A stretch of 64,000 nt of DNA, from assembly GCA_002794785.1 (NCBI GenBank), contig NBBA01000013.1, forward strand, positions 620,001-684,000. The letters run 5' to 3'. Each line of letters begins with the position of its first letter. The first letter of the stretch is position 1. The stretch comes from Coniferiporia sulphurascens (taxonomy: Eukaryota > Basidiomycota > Agaricomycetes > Hymenochaetales > Hymenochaetaceae). Shown here piece by piece: positions 36,369 to 52,152 of this stretch. The notes under the pieces were generated by a model. The model did not search any database. It worked only from the letters and a program-made list of their open reading frames with translations, and was not told the origin of the DNA. The translations under genes and the position numbers were made by a program.

Positions 36369-36762
36369 TAGGGCACGCAGGACGGAGTAAGACGCAGGCC
36401 GGAACTTGAAGCCACAGACTCACCAAACTTGAACTCGCGGGACCGACGATGAGTGTCGATCACCGGGTTACACCGGGTTATCCCGATTTTGTACATGACT
36501 TATTATATCCCCTCGGAAAACCACAGAATGAGCACTCTAGTTGAAGCTGGCGTCACCAAACAGTATCCATAAGCTATATACGTGGTGCACAAGAAAACTT
36601 AGCGTCGAAATAGTTGGATTGTCCTCAGGCAAGCTCGACGCAATTAAAATACAGTAGAAGGAGATAAGTTATGTTCCGTAAATAGCAGTGGATACGTAGA
36701 TGAGCTTAAGGATACTGTAGATACAAATGATTGAATGGGGGAGTAGGGTGGGTGAAGGACGG
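36369..36762. other. MTU1 upstream / creC downstream spacer
   Basis: 394 bp. Holds a perfect 10-bp tandem repeat (see separate entry). The rest is AT-rich with no gene. Confidence 0.4.
36461..36480. repeat. Perfect 10-bp tandem duplication upstream of MTU1
   Basis: CACCGGGTTA occurs twice back to back about 95 bp upstream of the MTU1 ATG, followed by TCCCG. On the gene strand this is a pair of TAACCCGGTG units. Possible factor site or 5' leader element. Confidence 0.6.
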
Positions 36763-39103
36763 CTAGAAAATATCTGAGTCACCGCTGATTTGCGGACGCA
36801 TTTTGACTTTTGTTGGTCGTGGACGCAGGGCGAGTGGTCGGACCCACAGCTTCGTCGTCCCCAGTTTTGAGGCGGTTAGTACTGCGGAGGAAGTGAACGC
36901 CAGCGATGTAAGCAAGTCTCCTTCGATGTGCTTTATCTGGGAATAGGTCAGCGGTCACGCATACAAGGCCAGGCGTGATAACTAACCAGCACCGGTTGTA
37001 CTACTGCGACCTCATTCCTGGACGGTGCAGGGTGGTACTTTGAGACCTCTTCATTTGGCGTCGCAGGCGGTGGAAGATGCAACGTCGAGCCTTCCGCAGC
37101 GTCCCTTCGGCGAAGAGCTAGCGAAAGGGTGGAGGACATAGATAGCCGTTGCTGCTGGGCGGCCTGTACGAACCAAATAAACTCAGTGTTGAGGATTAAG
37201 ATTACTGGATTGTCTGCTAACCTGTAACTTTGGACGATGTAATACGCCCGCGGAGAAGTCCCACTGACGAAGCATAAGCTGCGCATTCCTACAGATAAGT
37301 CACTACGGTGAACCTGCACTTACAAGGATAAACCTATTGTCTTCTCCAACGCTGCCAAACCGGTACGATCGTTTGTCTGTGCGTACGGGATCGAAAGCGA
37401 CAGCAGAAACAAAAGACGAATGCCCTTGACACCGTGCTATTACTCGGCCCTCAGTCATGGAGAAAATAGTAACCAAGTCATCTTGTCCACCAGTCTTCAA
37501 AGGGACGTAAGTATAGGGTATCAGGCGCAACGAGCAACCCGATGACCCACCAAAACAAACTTCGCATCGTCCGAGAATGAAACGCAAGTGAACGAGCCAA
37601 AATACGACGCAAAGCAATCTACCAACCTGTTTGAACTTTCTATTAAACCGGGGCTTACGTATGCCAATACTACTCACGACTCTTGGAAAGCATCGATTAT
37701 TCTCAGACAGCCGTCTTCCGATATGGCAGCCACTAGACGCGCATCGTTAGAGTAGGCAATATCTTGAGTGATATGAGGACCCAATTAGTTTCATGAAGCA
37801 CATGCACAGGTACATACGCACCTAATACACTCCGCTTTGAAACTCTCCAGTGACTTACGGGGTTTTTGGCTGTCCTATCCTTCTCAGACCTGCCGCGGTT
37901 GGAATGCGTCCCAACGGGATGCCACTTCGGCACTGTGACAAAAATACTTTCCAGCGGATTCCAGGCTTCTCGCGAATTTGCATCCTCTGATGGTATCGAC
38001 GAGCTGCTGCTTCCAGATTGGCTGACCGGAGGTGCTGTCGACCGCTTGAACGGTGCTTGGGCCGTAAACGAGCCATCCTCCCGTTCTTTGTCATAGACGA
38101 TGATAGTTCCGTCTGCGTGGGAGACAACAAATGCGGACGGCGAGCCAGGAATCCAGCGGACCGCCGTGCACGGGGAACCACTAATGCAGCCCTACATTTC
38201 CATGAGCTCCAAAGGATCAATACTCTCTTGCTCACACGGACCTGCTTGTTTAGGCGCACATAGCGACCTGAAATAGGGTCTGTTATATATGCGTGTTCAG
38301 CGTCTGTGTGGACGACGAGCTGGGCTTAGACTACACACCGAACCAGATGAGATCACCAGTACTAAAGCCAATAACGACGTCAAGGTTCGTTGACCTGGCC
38401 GTGTCCTTGTTTACGTCGTGGCACGTCGGGTACGCAGAAAAAGTTATGCGCGCGAGAGGCTCCTGCAACGCCCCATGCGTGAGCAGTGTAGGGCACATAA
38501 ACAGCATATAATGAGGCCAACCTTTGCCTTCGTACCCAAGTCTGTCCAGAACAGATTTTTCGCGTGATTATAGAACATGAAGGTAACATCGCCCTGCTTG
38601 TTCTGCAGTATCTTGTTGAGGTTCTCGGCACTTTGTAGACGCGTAACGAATGTCGAAGTGGTTGTACGGATGTTATGCTTCGGACGCGACGCCGGCTTCT
38701 TCTTTCCCATACCAATCGAGGGCGATGAGAAGAGCTTAGGAGACTCGAACGGCGGCGGCGACTGAGGCTGCAGATGCGGAGAGGCCTGGATGTCGGGCGA
38801 ACCTGAGGTGCCGTCCTCGTCTGTGCCCGGCTTTTCGCTGCTGGACAGACTTTGTCCATCTTCCTTCTCCCTCCCCTGCTTCTCCTGTTCCTTCTTGTTG
38901 TCCCTGTCTTTACCACCGCCGAGCAGCTGAGCGAGTCCGGGGCTGATGGCCGGTCTTGAGAGCGGGTAGCGGACGACGACGGTAGAAAGCCGCGCAGGGT
39001 AGACGACGGGAGGGATGATGTGGGTGTTGAGCGTGGTGGGCTTGTGTTCCTCGGTGACGGAGTAGACGCCCTCTGGTGCGACGAATGTGAGTTCGCTCTC
39101 CAT
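36763..39103 (-). CDS. creC: creC/WDR20 WD-repeat protein
   Basis: Partner and stabiliser of a CreB/USP12/46-type deubiquitinase; in aspergilli it acts in carbon catabolite repression. Start [20 protein letters not shown] at 39103. The N-terminal part is disordered; then [20 protein letters not shown], the repeats [19 protein letters not shown] and [34 protein letters not shown] then [13 protein letters not shown] (~38170-38080). After a linker come [52 protein letters not shown] and [13 protein letters not shown]. It ends [20 protein letters not shown]. Order and motifs match WDR20/creC. Divergent from BCKDHB across about 190 bp. Confidence 0.9.
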
Positions 39104-39292
39104 CGACAGGCGACGGCGAGCACGAGGAAACGGAAGCGGTATCCAAAAAGGTCACTTGAACAGAGCAGTGCCGTGTGCTACTTGGCGTCCCCGGATCTCA
39201 GCCGCCGACGCTGAGCAAATATCCTCTCTCTCCGCTATCAATTGGCGACGATGTCGACGACGGCGATGTGCTCGAGCCCAGCAAGGACGACG
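39104..39292. promoter_or_regulatory. creC / BCKDHB divergent promoter
   Basis: About 190 bp shared upstream region, GC-rich. Contains ATTGG (inverted CCAAT) at 39241-39245. If BCKDHB starts at the earlier in-frame ATG 39251, the region shrinks to about 147 bp. Confidence 0.4.
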
Positions 39293-41066
39293 ATGATCTC
39301 TCTCCGCAGCCTGCGTCCGCCGCGTCTACTTGGCATCAGCCGCGTGCGCCGAACAATATCTGCTTTACCTGCCCATTATCTGACGTTCCTCGCTCAGGCA
39401 CACTCACGCCGGCAGTCTACGGCTCCCACAGCCAGCGAGGCTTCACTCGAGCCGCCGCCAGCAGGCGGTCACCTTCCCTCCGTCGCGACGTCGCGATTGC
39501 TGCGCACGACTCGGGATAGTGCGCTGCGGACACCGGGGCTCAGATGGGCAGACGAGGACAGCACGAGCCCTGTACGCGAGATTGTCGGGGGCCGTGACAC
39601 CAGAAAGATGAACCTCTACCAGGCCGTCCGCGACGCGATGAGGTCCGTAAATGCACTCTACGCTTCTCAAACCACTAATTCGTTTGTTGCAGCCATGCAA
39701 TGATGAAAGACGACACGGCTGTGGTGTTTGGAGAGGACGTGGCCTTTGGTGGAGTCTTCAGGTGCTCAATGGTATGTTGCTTCTTTGAAATACAAGTTAT
39801 TGTTGTCAACACGGTACTATATGCAGGGATTGGCCGAAGAATTTGGTCAGTAGAAGTCTGCTCGTCTCATGTGCTCGCTCATCCGGTGTCTTTAGGTCAA
39901 GAGCGTGTTTTCAACACCCCTTTAACTGAACAGGGCATAGCAGGCTTCGGTATTGGACTCGCAGCCATGGGCCATACTGCAATCGCGGAAATTCAGGTAG
40001 GAGAACTCCTTCATTGGATGAGAACGGCCGCCTGAAATGCATCCGAAGTTCGCAGACTACATCTTCCCGGCGTTCGACCAGGTGCCTAGCTGGGTTCCTA
40101 TAATTGTCATCTGAGATTCTACTTTCTCATGTCTTCCCTCACAGATTGTAAACGAAGCTGCGAAGTACAGGTATCGGTCCGGGGGCCAATTCAACGCAGG
40201 CAAACTTACCATCCGCACGCCAGCGATGTCCGTCGGACATGGCGGACTATATCACTCTCAGAGTCCCGAAGGCTATTTTCTCGGTGCTTCCGGAATAAAG
40301 GTAATCAACAAATCTTCGCTAAAATAGCCGTCCTAATATACTTACGGACGTCTCGCAGATTGTCATACCCCGTTCGCCAATACAGGCCAAGGGTCTGCTT
40401 CTGAGTGCAATACGTGACCCCAATCCCGTTCTATTCATGGAACCGAAGATTTTATACCGCTCCGCGGGTTCGTTTACTTCTCCCATATAATTCAAATTCA
40501 ACTCATTTAAAATATGTACTCCGCAGTTGAGCAAGTTCCCGTCGACGATTACGAGCTTCCCCTATCTTCCGCAGAAGTGCTCACCCGTGGGTCCGATGTC
40601 ACACTCCTAACTTGGGGTACACCCGTATACCACTGCGAGACCGCAATTGCATTACTCGCTGACCCGCCGGCCTCACTCGCACCCCTCGTCCCCGCGTCTC
40701 TACGCGGCGCGTCCGTCGAGCTGATCGACCTGCGCACGATCCTGCCGTGGGACGTTGCGCGCGTCGAGGAGAGCGTGCGCAAGACGGGCCGCCTTGTCAT
40801 CGCGCATGAGGCGAGCGTGACGGGCGGCGTAGGCTCAGAAATCGCAGCAGAAATCCAGAAGCGTTGTTTCCTCAACTTAAAGGCGCCAGTGAAGAGGGTC
40901 GCTGCCTGGGAGTGCGCACTTTCATACTCTTTCCCCCTGGGACTCTGCGATGTACTGACTTTCTTTCCTCCCTAATAGCCTTCCCGTCGCGCTTCATTAT
41001 GAGAAATTCATCGTCCCGGATGCCATCCGCATTTTAGATGGGGTAATGGAGACGCTAACCTATTAA
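39293..41066 (+). CDS. BCKDHB: Branched-chain 2-oxoacid dehydrogenase E1 beta subunit, mitochondrial
   Basis: Mitochondrial matrix enzyme; degrades Leu, Ile and Val oxoacids with thiamine diphosphate. Start chosen at [20 protein letters not shown], an Arg-rich presequence; ATG 39251 is an in-frame alternative. Motifs: [65 protein letters not shown] (across introns), [34 protein letters not shown] and [13 protein letters not shown]-terminal: [33 protein letters not shown], then across an intron to [20 protein letters not shown]. It lacks a domain typical of pyruvate E1-beta only, so the branched-chain assignment rests on the overall motif match. Confidence 0.9.
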
Positions 41067-41308
41067 GCATATAACCATTTCGTTGTTTGAATGCATAAAG
41101 CCATGTCTGCTACACTTAAGACTTTCAAAGGTTTCCATTCAGTAGGGCTCCCAATGACATATACGGGGTGACTTGTGTACAGCTTATACTCTGTAATACG
41201 GTACAATAACATGTAGCAATATCATAGCACTATCTATCAATAAACGAGCTACAGTATCTCAATAACGTATAATAAAGCGGCCTCAGTGCAAACGTCATCT
41301 TAATTTCT

Positions 41309-42744
41309 TCATTCTTTTCTTCCCAAGATAACCACCCATCGCGTCAGCATCCCCCCTTGAAGTAGTGCCGCTTCCCACCGCGCATATAGTCGCTCCTCGC
41401 GCCAACATTGAACGCCTACACATTTGATGTATTCATGTCGCAATGAGTCGTCAGTTTCCAGTGAATTGGCGTAAGAGTCAAGTGCATCTGCGTAGGTATC
41501 CGAAGCGTTGGATAACGCAAGGATGCGCAAAGCGTGCGGGCCAGAGGTAAGGAGCGCAAGGATACGAGGAAGGCGGGTGAACAGCGGACCGAAACTACGT
41601 GCATGTCTCGCGTCGAAGGACGTCGAGGACGTGGCGTGAGTACGCGAGAAAGGGAGTGCAAGGAGCGCGTACGACTTGTGGAAGGATGAAAGGGACGATT
41701 CAAGCGTGGTAAACGAGAAGACGGACACGCCTTGCGCTGAAAGCTTGGTGCTAAGTGCTTTTTGAGTAGATCTGACGAACCTCTCGGCAAGTATCCCGGG
41801 GATAGTATCAAGGGACGGCCAGACAGTGATATGCTTCAACAGATGATATCCGTCCGAGTTCATGGGAGACATTGGAATCTGCCCACGGGCTAACTTCGGC
41901 GGCACTTGCGTTACATACTGCAAAATGACGTCCGATATCACATTCATCTCGGGGCCACAGACTGCGCGGCGAGTCGCATTGCGATTGGGACCAGATGTAG
42001 AATGCACATGCGTATCTTCTCCAGGAAAATCGATAGGTTCGGGAAACACCTTCGAAATCAACTGAGCGATATGAGCTATCTTAGAAAAAGGTAACGTACT
42101 TCGTCTAGAAACAGGGTCAGCTCATCAAACAAAGTACGCACGAGAGCCTTCATTTTATCAGTAAGAGATACGTTGAGTCCGAAGCACCAGGCGTCAATGA
42201 TGAGTTCGCCTTTAATGAGAAGGGATAAATCGGTCGATGAACTTCGCAGTTCGATTCTGCCTTGTCTGATATCACGTAGTAAGACGTTCAGTGGAATACA
42301 TATGCGCTTGGTCCCCGTTTTCTCCGCGGAGCGTGCGAGGTCAATGTAGTATTGAGGCCAGATGGAACAAGTCGGTATGAGTACTCTGGACAGCGCGCTG
42401 ATGGCCAATAAGGGGGAGCTAGGTGAAGCAGGTTTACGGGAACAAGAAAATGGATAGTTCACGAAGAATGTACAGGTAGCAAAACAGAGCAGGAAAAACC
42501 CGGCGAGACGAGACTGAGAGAAACTGGCTTGGGTGCTTAGAACAGATTCTAGCGACAAAAGAGCGGAAACCTCAATGCGAATATGTTGGATCTGTTGGAG
42601 TGCAGTAGAGCCAGAAAGTATTTTGAGGACATGGTCGAGAGCCAATAATACTCTTGAAGCTGTAGACGAGTCCAGATGCATCGGGCGAGAAATGAGAGGG
42701 CAAACGAAGGACCCTTTTACTGTGTCTGTTTGGTTTGTCAGCAT
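41309..42744 (-). CDS. Unrecognised protein
   Basis: I do not recognise this family. Start placed at ATG 42744 (MLTNQTDTVKGSFVCPLISR). Exon 1 runs to LFLDE near 42102; a very short intron (38 bp to the first AG, or about 50 bp to the next) leads to VFPEPIDFPGEDTHVHS. The stop is at 41309. Around residues 78-100 there is a hydrophobic stretch (LAGFFLLCFATCTFFVNYPF) that could be a membrane segment or a buried helix. The C-terminal half is rich in Leu, Ser and Ala, helical in look (PLFTRLPRILALLTSGPHAL). Convergent with BCKDHB and divergent from SEC66 by about 120 bp. Confidence 0.6.
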
Positions 42745-42863
42745 TCCCACAGCCTTGCCAGCTCAGCCTTCCCGGTCATGAACTTCAAGTATCATTCTCA
42801 CTCTCAGGCGCGTGCAGACCGTCTGCATTGTCGTCGACCAAGACCTAAGTGTCTTTGTCAATC

Positions 42864-43834
42864 ATGGCGTCCATATTCGCACCCGTTCTTTACCTCATAA
42901 TTGTCGTTGGCGGCCTCGGGATATTCAGCTACTTTTACCGTAAACGTTCGGCGCGTACGTGTCATTTTCTACTCGCTCTATCCTGCCACGTACTAATTTA
43001 TGCCCCACCTTCGTTCGCAATTCAGGCAAGGAATTGGAGCCCTACTTTCCATCGCATCCGGAGCGGGATGCCTATGTCACGCTTTTGCAGCAGACCTCGC
43101 CCCCGGCGCCCGACGCGCTCCTCAAGGCCGCTCTTATTCGGCGCGCGGTAGCCGACGTGCTGCGCGTCATACGCTTGCGTGAAGATAAGCCCGCACTGCA
43201 GGCTCTCCTACAGAAAGGTTCCGTGGGTGACGACCTCTGGGCAAGCCTGCTCGCTGCGGAGAAAGAGATTGAGGCGGAGGTGCTCGAGGTTATGCACGAG
43301 GCGAACAGCTTCATGCATGGTTGGGGCCAATTCATCTTCAACAGCGCCGGCGAAATCGTACAAAATGAGAAAGTCAGGAAACTCGTTGAAGAATACCCGA
43401 AGCTGCGGGCAGATGCTGGTACGTCTTCCTCTATACCCTACGTTTGCGCGTATTATAACGCCTTTACCATTTCCTGCAGAAAGCAAATATACTCTGAAGA
43501 AGAAAAAGTCGATCGTCGCGAAAGCTCCCGTTCCTCAGATCGACAGACCTTCAACACCTGTGCCACCTCCTGAACCGACATCATCCGAAAAGCCACAAAC
43601 ACCCCAAACGCCGGCCAGTCCTTCGCCCTCGAATGGAAGCCTAGCACCACCACCGAACGCGGGGACGGATGCAGAGAGCGTGGCTTCAATGAGTGAGGGC
43701 GAGCTGGTCTCCGCACCCTCGACACCCGGCAGGTCCCCAAGGAAATCCGTAAGTGCTTCCATCTCGCGAGCATCGCTGTGGCTCAACTTGTACTTGGGTT
43801 ATCGTAGGCGAAGAAAAGCAAAAAACGGAAGTAA
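42864..43834 (+). CDS. SEC66: SEC66/SEC71, Sec63 translocon complex subunit
   Basis: ER membrane component of the Sec62/63 complex for post-translational translocation. Start MASIFAPVLYLIIVVGGLGI gives a single N-terminal membrane segment followed by FSYFYRKRSA. An intron interrupts near 42955-43023. The cytosolic domain has GKELEPYFPSHPERDAYVTL, LLKAALIRRAVADVLRV, SVGDDLWASLLAAEKEIE and ANSFMHGWGQFIFNSAGEIV. After an intron near 43420-43478: ESKYTLKKKKSI, a Pro/Ser/Thr-rich tail and a last mini-exon ending AKKSKKRK, stop 43834. Domain order matches fungal Sec66; the tail is longer than in yeast. Confidence 0.93.
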
Positions 43835-44194
43835 AATGCCCTCGTTATTTTGTCCCCCTTCGGCGTTGCATCTACTATTCTATTCCTTATCGTGTACGGT
43901 TAAGTAGCTAAAATATCGGAAAAAACTTAACTGCTGAACAAACAGCGTTTTCAAATAATCTAACTACACCTCGTCACGTCAAACCGTAAATTGGCCTAAA
44001 AACACACTTAGCATACAGGGTAAATGAAGAGTTCGTAAATTGGCAGTAATAGAAAAGTACAGGACAGTAATAAGGCAGCGACACAGTGCATGATGAATCC
44101 CCATGAGTTACTATACGTGAGTTGATTATGTTCGACCAACGAAGGCGTTGATAGCCGGAGTTTACAGGTGGTGGATGTGACGAACGAACGCAGA
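43835..44194. other. Convergent intergenic region
   Basis: 360 bp between the SEC66 and UBP15 stops, AT-rich. No gene recognised. Confidence 0.4.
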
Positions 44195-48510
<4,316 letters not shown>

Positions 48511-49589
48511 GGGGTCGGACTTGAGGAATATGATGGCAAGAAGAGAAAAGATTGCTCAGTTAATTGCCGTCCGGAAGGCACATGCAAGCGCAATGCACGC
48601 GTCTGTCACGATGACGCAGCCGTTTGAGACTCACCATGTCTTATCAACGACCGCTTGAGCACCGGAAGGCTGAGTCTATGCAGTGGTTGTTGGCGCTGCC
48701 GGCGTCGCAAGTAATGTTGGAAGACTGGCGAACGACTTGTACGCCTTAGTGAAACGGAGAGCAGTGGGTGATGTGCGTCCTGGCGGCGATGGGCTGAGAA
48801 AGACTCAGGCTCGATGCGCCCGGTGGCGTGAGAAATGCATGTTTGCAAAGGCTTGGTTAACGATCTCCAGATGATTTTTTTGGCCCGGCGGTCGCGTCAT
48901 CTCTTCCCCTCGACTTTTGTTCTTGACCATCTTCGTGCTGTACTGGTACATTCAAATAACGAAAAATGCAAAGCTAGTTGGACGTTGTCTATTGCCATCC
49001 ATTCGGAGGAGCCGCATTTTTCTCTGTCATCGCTTTCATTCCGTCTCTTTTTCCTCTCTTGCTACACGATCCTTAAATCTCTCGACAGGGAGGAACTCGT
49101 TGTCCTCCGCCAGCCTTTCAGCTGTTCGACTGTCGTAGAATGAGTCAAAATCGTGTAAGATCAAGTCGCGTCAGGAACGTTTTGCATTGTTACTCGTCTT
49201 GGGTTCCTTGCTATTGGGGACTAACATCCCCCGTCCTGCGCGATAGAAGTCCTAGTTGTTGGAGACATTCCGCGTCCGCTCTTGGACAGTATTTGGGTAT
49301 CGTCTTAAGCTTTTAGGACATACATTTCATGTGTACTTTTTATGCGTTTCATTTTGTTTCTATACGTACTACTTTTCTCGCAATGGAAGTTTTGTTTGAG
49401 TGCAAGACTCACGTACGTCTTCAACATCTCATGACTGACAGGAGGAAGATGCGACGGCAACAAGCATTTTAAAGCCATGGGCTTTGCCAATTCGAAAATC
49501 CCAAGGACTTACATTTGATTAAAAGATATATCCCTACAACAAATTACAATCCGCCCATATGCCAATGTCCCGAATGGATACAAACTACC
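48511..49589. other. 1.08-kb gap upstream of UBP15
   Basis: Largest gene-free stretch. Short open frames exist on both strands (for example minus 49305-49490 and 48606-48848) but none matches a family or shows convincing exon joins. It contains the UBP15 promoter and the 3' end of the SPX-RING gene. An undetected small gene or non-coding RNA cannot be excluded. Confidence 0.4.
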
Positions 49590-51692
49590 TCACGCAATAA
49601 TACAACCCCGGGAATCAATCCCCAGCTCTTCGAGCTCTTCCCGCGCTGCCTCCATCTCGTTCTGCTTGAGCTTAAGAGCAGCCTCCTGTGGGAACCAATC
49701 TTGCATGAAGTTCAGGAGAGCCCAATCGACATTCGCTAACGAACAAGTATGGCGAGTCAGGCACTGAGGTGAGTACATTAAAAGAAAGCTTATACATACA
49801 ACGATCAGCTCTGAGAACAGTCGGTGCACGACAGCACGGACAGTGATCTTGTCCACGCTTCTGCATCTTCACCAAGCATCTGTCGTTTACACGTCAATCA
49901 GCGATCTAAATTCCACCTAGTACAAACTCTTACCGAACGCAGAATAAGTGCCCACAACTTAAACGGATCGGCTTGAACGCGATGCTTGTGCAAATTAGAC
50001 AAGAATAGTCGTCAAGATGTGGGATAAGAGGTAACAAGGTTTCCCCAATGGCCTGTACGAGTATATGCGGAAGTGACGTTGTCGTTGAAGGTATGAGCGC
50101 AAGAATATTCGTGGAGAAGCTTGATCCCGTGCTGGTAAGCAATGAAACAATCTGCGGGTTTATCTGAGAAGATGCAGAGGAGCTGTCGAGTCGAGGCATA
50201 GGGAACGGAAGCGCAGTACGCTTGGAATGTTTTTTGAGTATCTTGCGCGTTGCCTCCGCGCTGGCGAACTGAAACTGAATGACATACAAATTAGCATACC
50301 ATAAAGATAGAATAAAACATATGTTTCCGTACCTTTTTCAAGTTCACTATTAAGACATTAAGTTCCAAGAAAGTTTCCAGCGCCTCACGGCTCTGTCTTA
50401 GCTTCAACTTCCTTGAATCGTTCAAACCCCTCCCTGTGACGCGTTCTGCGAACAGTGCAAGTCGTCTTTCCGTCTCCACTATATCCCGTTCGCCTCTGTC
50501 TCGCTCGCTCATGCTTTCAAATACCTCCGCCTCGACATACAGTTGAAAAATCTCCCTCCACGCATACAAATCACTTTTACTTTTCATTCCGGCAGCGAAA
50601 GAACTTGAAAAGGGCGAAACCAGGGGTGTGCTCACGCTCTGCGGATCGCCTAGTAAGGAAGAAGGATGAAAGCTCCGAGAAGTGGATGACTGGGGCCGTG
50701 CGGTATGTGAAATCGAGCGAGCGAGGGCTTCAAGCTTGGCAATAAAATCAGCGCGTACGACGAGGAGGTGGGAGGAAAGAGATTGGAGGGCCGTATGCAA
50801 AAGTTGAAAAAAGGCCATATCCGAGGTCAAGGGTATAATTAATTCACGCGTTCCGTCAGCGGACACACGCAACCTTGTGAAGTTGGTAAGTAGGACGGAT
50901 GTCTGAAGTCGCTTATGGCACTCACTGCTTGGTCAGGAACTCGGCTGGGTGAATCGCAAGCGGTATCGGACCGTCAACATCGTCTCCTTCTTCCTCAAAG
51001 CCCCTGGTATCATCAATATCCGTCGGTCCCTCTCCTGTCAAGCCATTTCCAGGTTTCCTCTGCAAGCTCCAGATTAAACTACGACCGAGTTCAGCAGCTA
51101 AAGGCTTCGAGATAAGTGACAAGTCCTCTGGGGCATCAGTGCTGTTGGAAGGCTCTTCCACGACCGAAGATGAAGACCGCGATTCTGATTTGTCGACGAC
51201 CATGTCCATCAAATTAGGGGTGGAGCCCATATGCTGTTTTCCTATTCCTGAGTTATGCACCGTTCCAACCTTGATTCGTAGACGTGGTTGTAAGGTATCA
51301 CCATCCTGCACCACTTCGTAAATCGCCTTTGATGAAGGTAAAGGAGATCCTTCGCTGCCACCGCCAGGGCTCGGCAAGGCTTTGACAGAGAGCTCCTTGC
51401 TGCTCAGATCATCAGGCCTTTCTCCAAAGGCACGCTGCTTCCCCTTCTCTGAGCTCGAGCCCGCCGCATCACTTGACTGTAGGAGACTGTGTAATACAGA
51501 CGGGTTAAGACCTAGCGATGACAACTCGAGGACGACCTTGTTGATTAGTTTCTTGAGCTAGTATGCATTGGTCAGCTCCCAGCCGAACCAACAAATAAAG
51601 CAAATACAAACCTGACGGTACTCAATTGCATTTTGCTGGAGTTCCGGTGGGAGGGTCAATAGAAGCTGGGAATAAGTTTTGCTGAAGTGCAT
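49590..51692 (-). CDS. SPX-RING E3 ubiquitin ligase (phosphate sensing)
   Basis: SPX domains bind inositol pyrophosphates; SPX-RING ligases in fungi and plants (S. pombe Pqr1, Arabidopsis NLA) limit phosphate uptake. Start MHFSKTYSQLLLTLPPELQQ at 51692, the characteristic SPX opening. It continues LKKLINKVVLELSSLGLNP, then a long acidic/Ser insert (~51480-50930). Further SPX helices follow: AFFQLLHTALQSLSSHLLVV, FIAKLEALARSI, LYAWREIFQLYVEAEVFESM, KLRQSREALETFLELNVLIV and KILKKHSKRTALPFP. The C3HC4 RING is CLIC then LSCGHLFCVRCLVKMQ, CPCC (~50010-49830). It ends EELGIDSRGCIIA. Orthology to Pqr1 is likely but not proven. Confidence 0.9.
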
Positions 51693-52152
51693 CACATTCA
51701 CATCTGCGGCGAAGACGCTCGGGCGTCACGGATCCCCCACAACTAAGCACATTATGTAAGGGAACAACGCACGTGCGTGACGCCAATCACCTTTTCCGTG
51801 AGGAGGCGCCAATCATTCGTTACATACTCGGAATGATCTCCGACTTAAATAAAGCTCTTGAGAAGACGCTACTGCAAGTCCCCATAATTCATACATACTG
51901 TACATTCAAGGCAATTCTACAGCCATCATGTAATAGATGAATAGAACGTTTACTAGGCAGTATATTGCGCCTTATCACTGCATGCAGCGTGGCAGAGACA
52001 TCAGTCGCATGCTTCAGAATTGGGTATGTGCACGGTTCTGCACATCCGAGTGAACTTGAAGTGACGGCAAAATTTGGATAATGCCCTTAGTGAAACCTTA
52101 TCTTTTCCCGGGTCTGCTGCGATGTATCTACTTGAGGTTTGCCTCAAAGTTA
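51693..52152. promoter_or_regulatory. SPX-RING upstream region
   Basis: 460 bp between the SPX-RING start and the next minus-strand gene's stop. Contains GCACGTGC (core 51770-51775), 78 bp upstream of the ATG. Pho4-type bHLH factors bind this core in yeasts. Confidence 0.5.
51770..51775. promoter_or_regulatory. CACGTG E-box upstream of SPX-RING gene
   Basis: Perfect palindrome with G/C flanks (GCACGTGC). It fits Pho4-like control of a phosphate-pathway gene; inferred only. Confidence 0.45.
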
